Positions 12,243 to 24,747 of a stretch of DNA of 64,000 bases are shown here, one piece after another. The stretch spans positions 1,612,001-1,676,000 of the forward strand of contig NC_018389.1 of NCBI RefSeq assembly GCF_000208865.1, read 5' to 3'. A model generated the notes under the pieces. It searched no databases. It saw nothing but the letters and a program-made list of their open reading frames with translations, and was not told the origin of the DNA. This DNA comes from Neospora caninum Liverpool. Lineage: Eukaryota > Apicomplexa > Conoidasida > Eucoccidiorida > Sarcocystidae. How positions within the stretch are numbered: the stretch's first letter is position 1; each line of letters opens with the position of its first letter. The position numbers were made by a program, and so were the translations under genes.

Positions 12243-15200
12243 CTATTCCTCCGACGAGCGACTACCAGAGATGTACAGACGGTTCTCTATAAAATCAGGA
12301 AGGAACACTTTCTGCAAGGTAAGACCCTGGGGTGGGGCGCAAAGAATTCCGGAATCACGAAAGGTCGCGATGTCCGGGTTCGCGGATCGCAAAGACGACA
12401 AACTGGGCGTTCTACTCTCTTCGTCATTTCCCCGTTTGCCTTTCCTTCGGGAGGACAGCCGAGAATCTACCGTCAGGGTTCGACGACCCGCTCCGCGGGC
12501 GTCTTTGGCGGCTGCTGAAGACTTGGAATACACGTCGTTCGCGTTCACCTCGTCGTGCCTGCGTGGCAGCAGCCTCCCGAGCTCAAGCGCACGTCGGATG
12601 TCTTCCGTCGACAGCCGGCCTAGGGCCACCTAAGGTAAACAGAAAAGAGGAAAAAGGAAAGCCGGGGTGAAGCTGAAGAGCACACGAGCTGAGGAAGGAT
12701 AAGAGACAGGAGATAACGGTACACCCGTAGGCCAGGTGGATGACCGAAGTGGAAGACGTCTATGGTGACGCGGCGATAAAGACCGTCACCGCACGCGCAC
12801 GGGCGCAAGGCGAGAATGTGAACCAGGAATACACAATGATGAAGATATCAGCGAAAAGCGGTGGAGCAACCGAAACCTAACAACAAACCCGAATGATCAT
12901 GACTGACGAATTGACGCGCACCAAAGCGAAGACGCAGCGCCATAAGAGAAAGGGTGAACCGACAAAATGAAACTCGGAAGATCAGGGAGCCGGCCGCCGC
13001 CCTCTTGTCACCGAGCATTTGCATGCGACCGAAACAAAGAGAAGTCGCACCAGCGACCCAGGAAAAAAACGATGAACAGGTTATAGCATCCAGGGAAACC
13101 AGCTCTACAGCACTGACGACGATTCCGAAAGCCTCCGCTCAAAGGCAAGAACCGAGCATCCGCCGCTGGGTTTCCTGGCTTGCTGTTTCGCCGCTCGCCA
13201 CGGGCTCCTTTTCTTCGGCGTTCCCACGGCATCTCCGAATCCGTTCTCAGTCTGCATGCGCTACGCCTGCGCCAGGCAGGAGATTCCTTCGCCGTTCTCA
13301 CCCTTCTCCCCGCCTCGCCCACAGTTTCTCCGATCTCTCGCCGAAAGAGAAAAACACGCGAGGGCGTTCCGTGCATGGGCCAGTCGTGCAGAATAGGCGG
13401 CTGTGCACATGAAGACTCACCTGGACGAGGGCGCCTACCATCTTGCGAACCATTTTGTAGAGGAAGCGATTACCAACGACGTCTATGCGGAGTCTGATAG
13501 AGGAGACGAACGAGAGAAGCGTCCGCAGATCCACAAGCAAGAGGTGAAGACTCCAGAAGCGGGGTCGCGCCGACAGAATAACAACGAGCAGAAAAGGAGA
13601 CACAAACGCACACGCTCTACACACATATGGGTGGGAGAGATCCTAGCTCGCTACCCTTAGTGCGCGCACGCAAACACTCGTTTCACATACACGGGAATCT
13701 GTATATATATATATATATATATATATGTATTTATTTAGTTGCATCAATCTATCTTCTATCTCACTCTCTACCTGTCTGTCTGGCTATCGGTTTGACTACC
13801 TGACGCCCCATCCCAATATATCTGTATATGCATGTATGTATATACATGCCCTTTCGGAGGGGACCAGGGGGAAGGCGAGAATGTGAAGGCCTGTGGAAAG
13901 GTGACAAAGACTGAAGGAGAGAGAGAACGAAAGAAGAGAATCGCGCAGAGACAGAAGGTGACGGAGTGGGCCACGACGAGGAAAGGAAACGAAAGAGCAG
14001 ACAGACAGCAGCGAGGCGCGCTCCGTCTTCTTACCCTTGTGGCAGGTCATGACCATCGGTGAAGGAAGGCGATGCAAAGACAGCGGAGCCTTGCGACAGG
14101 ACAGAAGCGCCGGCGAAGTGACAAAGTCGCTCGTTCGCATCATGACTTGTTTCTGTTGCGCCTCCCTCGCTGTCCTCTCTCTGCGTGTCTCGAGGATCCT
14201 GCGAGGCATGCGCCTCCCCCCTGTCGCCAGGAGATCCCTTTGGGACTGGAACCTCAGAGAAGCGAGCAGACGAAACGCCGCACGATGGCTGCGGCCAAGG
14301 ATCGAACTGGAGAGGAGAGATCCGGATGGAATCGATGACACAAAAAGGATTGTCTTGCATCAGATGCCGCGCTTTCTCCTTCCCGCTGTACTCGCAACGG
14401 AAAGCCTGAGGAAACGAGGAGCACGAACGTGAGGAAAAACATGCGACAGAGCGGTGAAGCGGCGACTGCGCAGACAGCGCCCGGCGAGGCAAAAACCGAA
14501 GCATCACCGTCCAGAGAGGAGGCTCGGCGGGGCGAGCCGACAAAACGCGCGGAGATGCCAAAGGGAGAAAACGGCAGAGGGGGACAGGCACGGACAGCCC
14601 GAGAAGCTGGAGAAGAGACGAAGTAGCCGACACCGAGGTGACGGAAGCAGGAGCCCACTGGAAAGAGAATTCGATACCGAGCTCAGGGCGACGAGTACCT
14701 GGGGTGAGGAGGTACGAAACATCGAAAAGAGACAGATGGAGAAGGCGAAGACACACCGGTGACGTGGACAGGGCCACAGACGGTTCACAAACCAAGAGTG
14801 GGACCGCACCACGGAGACACACCAGGCTTTTCCGCGATCCGAAAAGGGGCTGTGGCGGCAACCCGAGTCGAAGCTTTCATCGTCGCCCGTCCTCACCGCA
14901 AACGAATGAAGACCTTCCATGGCTTTCGCAGCCTGCTTCATTTGTTCCAAGTCGAAGGCGAGCACCTTAAACAGATTGGTTTTCCGCTGCTCAAGAGAGA
15001 ACAGTTCCGGGCTGTTGGCTTTGTCGGTGCCGTTTCCACTCCGTAGCGGAGTGATCCCAGTGACTGCGGGGACTCCTTGCGCATCCGTTTCTCCCGTGCC
15101 CGTCCGACGTAACCCTGAAATACGTGCGCGGCTGTTGCCGCTATCTCTCCGGAAGGTGGCCCTCGCTCCAGCTGTCACCGCGTGCTCGATGGGTTCCCAC

Positions 15201-18200
15201 GCGCGACCGTGTCCGCCCTCGGCAGCGTTCTCCGTGTCTCCACGTCGTGCGGCGTCTCCTCTGGTGCTGGAGGTTTCGCCGCCTTGTCGGTCCAGCAAAT
15301 CTCCACGGCCTTGCTCTCGCTCCTTCGCGACGTTTTGCATCTGGAGGGCCCAGTTCCGGAGACGCGGATCCTCGGCGAGAACCCAACAGCCGTTCCGGAG
15401 GGGCGGAAAGATGACCGGCGCTAGCGAGAGAAAGTAGGTGTAATGCTTCCCCCGCGCTAGCTGGTAGACCGTCGGAACACCTGCGCATAGAGCTGCCGCT
15501 TCAGGCGACGCAAACGGCGGAGGCAAACCGTGGCAAGCAGGTGGACGCAAGGGCGAAGAAGGTCGAGCCGTGGCAGCCGGCGCCGCGGAGTCTCTGTCAG
15601 TCGCTGTTTGCGTTCCCTGGTTGCCCTCGCCGTCTTCTGGGCACCCCACTGTCGCAGTAGAGTTTACGCCTCGTCCCTTCTCATCACCCGATTCTCGCCC
15701 CTCGGCAATCCGTGGAAATGCGGTTTCCGCTTCGGGGTCGTGACGCGTAGGCGAGGGAGACTTGGCGAATGCTTGAAAGACGCCTTGCTGCGCGAGAAGG
15801 TTCAGGTCGAGGCCAGCGAGAATGCGCACATCTGAGGGGAGTCGGCGGTTCACGCCGGCGACAAAGCTCTCAAGCGGGATGTGGAGTGGGTGATAGTAGG
15901 AGACGTACTGGCAGATCTGAAGGCAAAAGAAAGGAGAAAAACAGAGGCGCGTGGAGAGGCGCGGAAAAGCCGAGCGCCTCTCACAGAACAGAGGGCCGAG
16001 ACAGGAGGAGACAAAGCTGCGTGTGACAGTTTCATCACACCACAAGTCGCTTGTCAGAAGCTGGATCCCATTAAGGAAGACGCACATTTCGCATCCGTGA
16101 GGAACGCGTAAATGAGGAAAAACAGCCTCACCTTGAAAGTGTTGCATCGCTGTCGGCAGGGATGCTAGAACCACTCAAATGCTAGAAACAGACAAGGAAG
16201 CGATTGAAGTACAACGAAAACATAGAGAACGCCCCTGGCGAGACTGAAGCCGCTGAAAACTGAGGGACTGACGGAGGCGCGAAACACGTCTCTCTGATGC
16301 AGGCACGCGCAGCGACCGGCCGGCCCGCTTTTGGCAGTGTCGAGATCCATCAGCCACTTCGCCTCGAAGCGGAAAGACGCGCTTGAACAGGGGAACTGAA
16401 AAAGGTATCCCTTACCGCGCCTGCTGCATGCACGCCGCGATCGGTCCGACTCGCGGGCCGAAGAACGACCGGCGGAGCTACAAGGGGCATCCGGCTTGCA
16501 ATTCGCGCGGCTTCATCCTTCGTGTGCAGTTGATCTTCGCCTGAGACATGTCGGCACCCTCCCTCGCCTTCGACTGTTTCCGCTCCATCTTTCCCTCGCG
16601 TTTCCTCTGGCTCTCCTTGCACGGTAATCGCTGAGTCTACACGTCCGTTGTCGGCCTCTGGAGCGTCCGCTCGACTCGCGCACTTCGCGGCCTTCGGCAG
16701 CGCGTCTTCAGCAGCGTGAGCCTGGCTCTCTTTCTGGAACGACGCACGCGCCTGGTTCTCTGCGCGCTTCACCTCGCTGAGCAACACGTCCCATTCGCGG
16801 CGCCGCCGTTCAACAAATGCTTCAAAAAACGCGTCATTATCCGGCAGGCTCTTGGAGGTTTTGTGCGGGCGTCCGCGCGCTCCCACTTGACTGGTTCCCG
16901 CCTTCAGTTGAGCGACGACGTGCGGTTTGTGGTTTTGCTCTTCGTTGCAAGTTTGTCTCGACCTGCGCGCCCCTTCGGCAGCTCCAACGCCGCGTTGCGG
17001 AGCGTCATTTTCGTCCGTCGTCGACTTCGTCTCTGTGTCCCGCTGCAGTCTCGCCTCTTCCGCCTCTTCTCCCCTTGCGTCTTGGTCATCCCTGGTGTCA
17101 GAGCCAGGGGCCTGGCGATTTCCAGTTGCGGCTGCTTCTTGTGCGGACGGGGAAGGGTGAGAGTGTTTCCCGCTCCGAAGAAAAGAAAGAATGTCTCGCT
17201 GGCTCTGACGGCTGAGGGGATGCACTGCTGCAAAGGCCTGCCGTAGGACCCATTCTACAGTCCGAAGCTGTTTCGGGCCGCGAGGAACAGAAGGAGCAGA
17301 AAGAGCAGAAGAGGCAGACGAAGAGGAGGGAAACGAAGACGACGGAGAACAAGAAGAGGGAGACGAAGAAGAGGGGGAACAAGATGAGGGAGTTGAAGAA
17401 GAGGGGGAACAAGATGAGGGAGATGAAGTGGTCGGAGAATAAGAAGAGGGGGAGGGAGGGGAAGAAGGAGAAGAACAAGGAAGCGAGGATGCAGAAGACG
17501 AGGTACAAGAAAGAGGAGGAGAGCTTGACAAACGGGCTGATGATTCGGGGTGAGAACTTACGAGAGATGCGACAAGCGTGCGGTCTTGAGGAGAAAGATT
17601 CGCCGCCCACCCGGAGAAGTCGGTGCCATCGTAGGCAACGAGAAGGAGCAAATTTGTTTGCGGGATCAGAGACGCGGCAGGGGGTAGGGCGTTCGAAGAC
17701 TCCGAAGAACACGAGTGAGAGGACGACGATGAAGCGGAAGGGTCTAGCGAAGCGGGACACAATGGAGAAGAAAGAGAACAAAGAGAAGAACGAAAGGATG
17801 GACACAGGCGGACACAGGGAGAAGAGAGAGAAGATGAATACGACGGCAAATGGGCAGCAGGGGAGGACGAACGAGAAGAAAGAGAGGCTGGTGAGGGAGA
17901 AAGGGAAGAATGGGTGAGGCAAGAGCAAAGAGAAGAGCGACAGTGCCGATTCCGACAGGCTCGCCTACGTGAGAGAGACTGAGGCGAAGACACGTGACAG
18001 GCTTGGTCCCCCAAAAGAGAAACAGCTGGAGCAAAGGAAAAAAGAGAGGGGGGAGGAGTGCGCGCTGTCTTCAGTGAACTGGAGGAGAAAGAGAAACGCG
18101 AAGAGGTTGCACGTCCGTGTCTTCCCAACAGAACGGAAGGTAAACGACAGCCCCGGTTTTTCCTTTTCTGGATTGCAGGAGAAGACAGAGAGAGAGGTGA

Positions 18201-19001
18201 CAAGGAACTGGTCTTTTGGTGCGGCGACAAGGGAGGAGAGGATGCCAGAAGACAGTCACGCAAGCCCCATTGGTGCAGGAAGGCCGGAGGAACACAGAGG
18301 CGAGCCCCACGTCTTTGAGACGACCGTGGACGACGTAGACCCGAAGAAGAGAAATAAGAAAGAAGAGAAGACCAAGGCAGCAAACGACGAACGGGCGACA
18401 CCTGGCCCTCCTGACTGATTCTGTTTGCACTCAACGGAAAAGAAGGAGGCGCCTCGCTTGCGCGTATGCCCGCTGAGAGAGGACATGCGGGGGCATCTGC
18501 GTGGAAAAAGGAGGGCTTTTCTGCCAGAGGGGAGTCGCGAGGGATCCTGCTCTGTGCTCCACTCGAGGAACTTCGAAGCGGAAACGCCGCCGCCACAGGC
18601 AAAGCGAAGAGCGGAGAGAAGGGAGACACAAAAAGAGCGAAGAGAAGAAGGGAGAAAAGAGACCAGACGAGGAAGAGAGCATGGAAGCGAGGGCGCCGTC
18701 GACTGGTCCGTTGCGCCTCAAAACCTTGGTTTGTTTTAGGACGGGAGACACTGAGAGAGAACCCCGAAGACTGGCGTGGCCGGGAGAAAACGAAGAGGAG
18801 AAAGAGGGAAAAGGCAAGGAAAACTGAGAGACTCTGAGGTCGGAGGAGGCGACTGTCTGTGGCGTCGAAGAAGGGTGGGAGAGAGGGAACTACGTAGACG
18901 AAGAGCAACAGCACGCGCGCACAGGAAGAGAGACAGAGGGAGAAGGGAGAGAAGAAAAGAGGAGAGTAAGGAGGGGAGAGGAAAGAGGCGAGGAGCCTCA
19001 T
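12243..19001 (-). CDS. tRNA pseudouridine synthase, TruA/PUS family, with large inserts
   Basis: Five exons on the minus strand: 19001-16416, 15916-14897, 14405-14035, 13493-13421 and 12629-12243 (about 1478 codons). All junctions are GT-AG and the phases agree. The enzyme would isomerise uridine to pseudouridine in tRNA. Family signatures appear in order: VAYDGTDFSGW (Tyr457), the catalytic loop SRTDRGVHA with Asp854 at the end of exon 1, YHPLHIPLESFVAGVNRRLP, GKHYTYFLS, AMEGLHSFA, VVGNRFLYKMVRKMVGALVQ across exons 4-5, and the closing APPQGLTLQKVFLPDF. RTDRGVHA with His is closer to bacterial TruA than to the Ser of PUS1/PUS3. TruA enzymes are about 270 residues; the excess is Ser/Pro-rich or charged insert. 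The first 450 residues have no internal Met, so the start at 19001 or an unseen upstream exon is forced. The pyrimidine-rich hydrophobic leader could be an organelle-targeting sequence or a misread 5' leader. Confidence 0.85.
13702..13726. repeat. (TA)n microsatellite
   Basis: About 25 bases of alternating TA in the intron between exons 3 and 4 of the pseudouridine synthase gene. Confidence 0.9.
17320..17450. repeat. Imperfect 30-bp coding minisatellite in the pseudouridine synthase gene
   Basis: Roughly four imperfect 30-base units, purine-rich on the plus strand, encode a Ser/Pro/Cys-rich stretch on the minus strand (units such as PSSCSPSSS). They lie between the YDGTD motif and the catalytic loop, in a region where TruA enzymes vary. 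Copy number is likely to vary between strains. Confidence 0.75.
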
Positions 19002-21637
19002 TGCCTCCCTCCTGTAGCCCCGCCTCGGAATCTCCAACTCGACTCGGATGTGTCTCTCTTTTTGTTACTTGAGGAGTCGCAGAAAGAGGAACGGAAGAGA
19101 GACAGGCAGAAGTTGGAAAAAGAAAACTAAGCCGTCCGCTAAGGGAAAAGAGCGACCAGAACCGCCTGTCCCAAATCACGCCCCCTCATATTCTCACGTT
19201 TTCGTTCGTTTCTCTTCCTTTCTGCTACACTCTTCCCTTTCTTCCGCCGCGGCTTTCTTTTCTCCTGTTGCCAGAGTGTCTTGTTGTGCTAGCTTCCCCA
19301 GTACGTGTCGCGCGCTGCGCAAAGTTCCTCCTTTCTTTTCTCGGGCTGTCTCTGTCTCTTCCAAGCTCTCTCCTGGCATGCCGGCGGACACACGGACGAG
19401 GAGCACTTTCGCGCCGAAAACGCGACAAACAAAATCGAAACAGGGGAAGAAGAAGCGAGGGAAAAGCCTCGAAGAAACCCCTTCTACGTGCTGAGATGTG
19501 TGTTTCTGGATTTTTTTAAAGACTTTCCCGGTTTTCCTTTGCTGCCCTCTTCTCTAACCGATACCCGCAACAGCTCTTGGGTGGAGTGGACTGTCCCTCT
19601 TTGTCTCTCTACGCGTCTCCTGAGCGCCCCTTTTGGAGCAGGCGCTTAAACGCACGCGAGAAGAAGACAAAAATTCGATTTTTCTCGTCTTCTCTTCTCC
19701 GAGGCGCCGTCTCTAGTGACGGCTGCGAGGGCCTTCGCCTGACACAGCGCGGTCTCCGTCCTGTCTCCTCTCCTAGTTTACCTGGTGCGCCGCCTAACGC
19801 TCGGTGAGGCGTACAGACACTGCAAGAGACAGAGGTTGTCCTCTCTTCCTCGTCTCTCTCCTCGCAAGAAACCAGTGCGTTGCTCTCGCTGTCTCCCTCC
19901 ACTTCCGCGCCTTCCCTCTCTCCGGTGACTGCAAAAAACGAGAGGTTGACGAGTCGAACCACCAAATAGAGATTTTCGTCTCTCCTCCAGAGAATGGTCC
20001 AAAAAGCGAGGAAACGGGCACTCACAGCGAAAGGGACACTGCGAGCGTATCTGCAGGTTCAGGTTGCGAAGTTGTCTCCCCTCGTTTTTTCCTGTCCCGC
20101 CGCCACTCCCTTGCCATCCGGCAGTTCCCGAGATGGCCCGCCTCATCCGCCGAGCCCCTCCGTGGTTGCGGGGATTCTCGATCCACGGAAAACGACAGCT
20201 GAAGAGGAAGACGCAGGTCCGCAAGACGCAAGGAATGAACTACCAACAGACACGCGAGGGGGAAACACGGGAGAAGGGAACGAAGAAGGAATGCGTCCTC
20301 TCGTGAAACCGCCCGCGTCGCCACGCTTTCAGGCTCCCTCGTCTTCGGAGGAATCCAGCTGCTTTCCAAGCTCCTCTCCTTCACGGACGTTTGCGGCATC
20401 CCGGTCTCTCTCCACCCCCGCAACCTCCTCTTCCGATTCCTTTCCTCGCGTTTCGCGATTGTCGCATGTGTCCTCTCCCCTCTGTTCGCGTTCCTCGTCT
20501 CCGCCGTTCCATGTCGATTTCGTCTTCTACAAAGAGACGGACTTCCTGTGCTCCGGACTTCCTCCGTTTCACGTCGCGTCTTCGTGCCCGCGGTCTCTCA
20601 GTCGCAAAGCGCGAGGAAGAAAGACAGAAAACACCGGAGAAAGGGGCGCACGCGTCCGAAGAGAAGATCGTGCCACGGCGCTCGCGCGGAACCTCTCTTT
20701 GTCTTCATGCTGCCGTTCCAGGTGTCTTTCGCCGTCTGTGGCCACTTACTGTGAGAGGCGGGGACGACAAATCTCTTCCTCCCGAGATGCTCTTTCGCCT
20801 TCACATGCTGTGGCGCTCCGTCCGCGAGCGCCTTTTTGCAAGGGGACCAGCCCCGTGCGGAGACGGACGAAACGTGAACACCTACGGAAGCCGCTGAAGA
20901 GGACACGCGCGGCTCGAGGCGTGTGCAGCCTGCGTCTCTCGTCTCCTTCGGACTGTTCAGTTGAGTCTCTCGATTCGCCCAGAGAAGCAGTCCAGTCAAC
21001 TCTTCCGACCGGAAGAAGACAGAACAGGAACTCGGCCTTTCGTCTCGTTTTCCGCTGGCTCCTCGCGCTTCTCGTGCTTGGTGGGTCTGGGCCGCAGGAG
21101 AAAGGCGCGATGGATGCCGCCGCGATGCTTCAACGAGAGGCTCCCGTGCCTCGCTCGCCGCCGTTTGCATCTTCGTTTTCGATGCGTTTGCTCGAGCCGA
21201 CCACATGCACTTCGGGTTATTCTTCACCTTCCTCCAGTTCCAACTCTCCTGTCTCTCTTCCTGGGTCTTTGGTCGCGATTCCCGCTTCATACGTCGCCTT
21301 TGACCCTTCTGCGGTTTCCTCTTCTTTCTCGTCGCCTACGCCTCCAGCGAAGTCTGCGGCGTCTCTCTGTCCTGCCATTCCCTGTCTCCCGCAGTCCTCC
21401 CTGAGACGTTCTGAGATGTGCGGAGGATTCCTTCCAGTGCTGGCTCCGCGCGACCCGTCTATTGAAGCCCCGTCGCCTTCTTTGGCTGTGTCTCGCCGTC
21501 GCTGTCGCCTGCCGTCGCGCTTTCCTTCTGCCTCGCCGAGTTCGCTCGCTGGGCTTCCGACAAGTCCCCCTTCGCCTTCTTGCGAATGGCTTTCATCGTT
21601 GCCCCACACACACGCGCCGCTCTCGTGTTCGCCGCCG

Positions 21638-21651
21638 GGTGTACATACACC
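21638..21651. promoter_or_regulatory. Near-palindromic 14-mer GGTGTACATACACC
   Basis: Perfect copy of a 14-base element whose halves GGTGTA and TACACC are inverted repeats. It is paired with a 12/14 match at 21693-21706. The same element occurs as a perfect pair in the other divergent promoter of this window (45479 and 45521). Function unknown. Confidence 0.5.
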
Positions 21652-21692
21652 TTGCCGCTGGTTCCCCCCGCGTTCGGCGACTGAGGCGTTCG

Positions 21693-21706
21693 GGTGTACG
21701 TACAGC
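21693..21706. promoter_or_regulatory. Variant near-palindromic 14-mer GGTGTACGTACAGC
   Basis: Second member of the pair, 55 bases to the right of the perfect copy, matching it at 12 of 14 positions. It may be a degenerate site. Confidence 0.4.
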
Positions 21707-22372
21707 TCACCGGCGCACATCAGTGTGTCGAGGGTTTATTGTGCGGCTTCAGAGGTAGTTTCTGCTTCTCCAGAGTGGAATGTGTCCGCAATGTGTACCA
21801 AAGATGAATACGCAGGATCTCGCATTTTCTCGCGTAGACTCCATCCTAGCCGTGTTTTGCGACAGCGACAGGGGACGCCAGACGGCACAGCGTTGGCGGC
21901 TTCTATGTCTCCCCGCCCCGGCGATCGGCTTAGAAATGGACTGTTCAAACGGTAGGTTAGGAAAGAAGGAAACAAAGGACAAGAAGGGCGTAACGGCGGA
22001 CACGCCTGAGAAGAAAACAAAGGCAAAACGCACTCGTCACACCCCAGGCGTAGACCATGCATGCCAGTAAGGCTCAGATGGCAAGGCACAACCACGAGAC
22101 ACTCAGAAGATGCAAGCAGACCCTCCCAAACACAGAAGGCAAGAAACGTGTCAGCTTTCTCTCCCTCTCACATCCGATACGTCCTCTCTCTGTCACTGGA
22201 TACCGCTGTGCTCTCCGTTGTAAACCGTTTCGTCTCATGGCTCTTTTTCCGCGTTTCCGTTTTCTGTGGCGCTGCGTCAGCCCCTGTGGTGTCTTGTCGC
22301 TTGCGGACGTCTTCGCGCGCCTGGCGTCTCCCCTCTGGAGTCGTCGCGACATTCGCTTCTCGTCCCGCTTTT

Positions 22373-24708
22373 ATGTTGCTGTCATGCGCCGAGAGCACCC
22401 CGCGATCGTTGCTAAGATCGCCGTTGCCCTTTAATCGGTGTCTCTGCAGGTTTTCTTCGTCCTCGCCTCACCTCGCGCGCGAAGGACTGCCGCGCGCGTC
22501 GCCACTTTCCCTCTCGTCTGTCGCAACGCGTCTCGTCTTTCGGCTTCTGCCTGCGCGGTGGACAGCTGCCCTCAGTCGCACTCGCGCTTTGCTTCCGTCC
22601 TCCGCTCGCCTCAGAGGCCTCCTCCTCGGTCCTCTCGCTTGCTCGTTCCTCGGCGCGTCGGTCGTGGGTGGAGGAGCCTGGCTCTTCCGTCGTTGGCTCA
22701 GAGACACGCAGGCGCTTTATAGAGAAGTAAGGCATATCCAGTCCTCTCCGTTTATGTTGGCTCTGGATCTGAAAGATGTGTGTCGACGCATGCACGTCGC
22801 TGTTGGGGGGGGGGGGGGGGGGGGGGNNNNNNNNNNNNNNNNNNNNNNNNNNNNNNNNNNNNNNNNNNNNNNNNNNNNNNNNNNNNNNNNNNNNNNNNNN
22901 NNNNNNNNNNNNNNNNNNNNNNNNNNTTTTTGGGGGGGGGGGGGGCGTTCTTACTTCTGGGAGCGGTGGCGGCGAGGTGGTTAGAGCAGCAGCCTTGCGT
23001 GCTCCCTACCTCGCATAGAGGGCCGCATGGCATTCCGCAGGAAAAGCAGAAAACGCGTTTCGTCCCTTCTTCCCGTTTGCGAGTTGAGTCGGCCTCTCGC
23101 CTCCGCAGGTGGGCGTTTGGAGCTCTGCCGTCCTCCAGAGAACACAATTCGCCCCCTTTTCGATTGCCTCCTCGTCCCCGCCCTCGCTGGGCTCCCGGTG
23201 TGGCTGACGGGGCCCATCTGTCCTTTTTTCGCCGTCCTTTTGTCTCTCTCTCTTGACTCACGGACGATCGTCTGCTCCGGTGGGGAGTCCCTCCAGGCGC
23301 GTCCTGGCGTCTGCCGTGTCTCTCTCTCTCTCTCATCTTGCTGAGTTTCCTGCATGCCATCGTGTGCCCCTGTCTGAGTCTCCTGCAGTTGGTTCTGTCG
23401 CCGTGCCCTCGTGGTTTCTATCCGTAGCCGCGTGCTCGCATCTGTCTCGGGCCTGATTTAGCCTCTCGTACCTCTGCCTGTGTTCTCCCCCTTCTCGCTT
23501 CGCGTTTTCTCGTGTTCTTGCCGTCCTCCGTAGGTCTACTGTCTGCGCTCTTCCCGATTCTGACCTCTGCCGTCCCCCTCATGTTCGCTCCCTTTCCTTC
23601 ACTTCCCTTCCTCTTTCTTTTGCCTTTTGTCTTATCGTTTTCACAGACATTTGCGTTCCACGCCGTCCGCCTGCTGAATCGCTATGCGCCTTCGGCTTTC
23701 GACGCCGAGGAGAAGGCTGAGGCGTTTCGGCGCGAGACGAAAGAGCTCAATGAAGAATTCGACTTGGACATGCCCGAAGCGTTCGGCCTCGAACAGAGCC
23801 AGAAAGTCGAAAACGCCTACCTGGATCTCCCTGCACTCTCGCACAATGCAGAGACAAACCAGACGCACTCGCAGGTGTGTCTCAGAATCTCCCCCCACAC
23901 GTACATACATGCATACACACTTACATACACACTTACATACATGCATACGTACATGCATCCATTCATGCTTACCTACATACGTACTTACATACGTACTTAC
24001 ATACATTTACAGACATGCGGGCAAGAGACCTGTCTACGCGGCAATTCCCAGCAGACGTGGAGGGCCCAGACAGCCGCTGGGAAGGTAGAGACGTGAGGTG
24101 GTGATTTGCATGTAAACGCGCAACGGTATCGAATTCAGATGACGGGGGAATAGACCGCAGATTCTGTCTTCGTACCGCCCAGCCGCCCTCTTACCGACCT
24201 CCTTTTTTTCTGCTCTGCCTTCTCGCCCCTCTCTACCTCCTCTGACTAACCGTCTCCTGCGCTGCTGCCTCTAAGAGTCGGCGGGGGGAGAAACAAGAGA
24301 CGAGTCACGCGATCTGACGAGGGGAGTAGAAAACCGCCACAATCAGTGCCGCGTCTCGAGAAAAACATGTTTTCGTCGGCTGTCGCGGCTTTTTGGCAGA
24401 GTCTCTTGTCTGTTCTTCCGTTTTCGCGTTTTCACTCCTTTCTGCTCCAGATGCTCGTGCGCGACTCACAAACATCTTTCTGGGAAAACGTTACATTCGT
24501 TGCAAGGAGCCTTCTCCGTCCGTCTCCGAATACGTATCTATCTGTAACTATTTATATGTGAGCGAGCCTCTACATACGTAGACGTTTTCCTTCTTGTGTC
24601 ACGCATTTAGACTATCAAATGCATCGGATCCTGCATATACGTTTGGAGGGTATGATCGCTCCCCTATCTGTGTATATGCATGCATGTCCACATACATGTC
24701 TATATACA

Positions 24709-24747
<39 letters not shown>

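Larger units (their letters stand above)
19002..22372. promoter_or_regulatory. Divergent intergenic region, probable bidirectional promoter
   Basis: About 3.4 kb separates the start codons of the minus-strand pseudouridine synthase gene and the plus-strand mitochondrial-like gene. It is pyrimidine-rich on the plus strand, which depletes stop codons and leaves a 653-codon open frame at 19994-21955 with no domain, dominated by Ser/Pro/Arg. I read that frame as untranslated leader or promoter rather than a gene, but cannot exclude translation. The right part holds a pair of near-palindromic 14-mers and a TGCATGC at 22058-22064. Confidence 0.5.

Noticed and set aside
16716..19072. Many long plus-strand frames opposite the pseudouridine synthase exon
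   Set aside because: They are charge-rich shadows of a purine-rich strand; the minus strand carries the recognisable enzyme motifs.
19994..21955. 653-codon open frame with an ATG start upstream of the mitochondrial-like gene
   Set aside because: No domain, Ser/Pro/Arg-dominated composition expected from pyrimidine-rich DNA with few stop trinucleotides, location in a divergent promoter, and the near-palindromic 14-mers lie inside it. A GTAGGT donor at its end does not join the next gene in a compatible phase at any acceptor I could find.
22061..22372. Upstream in-frame ATG as the start of the mitochondrial-like gene
   Set aside because: It adds 104 residues of low-complexity sequence before a presequence-like N-terminus; the ATG at 22373 gives a better targeting leader. 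Kept as an alternative.
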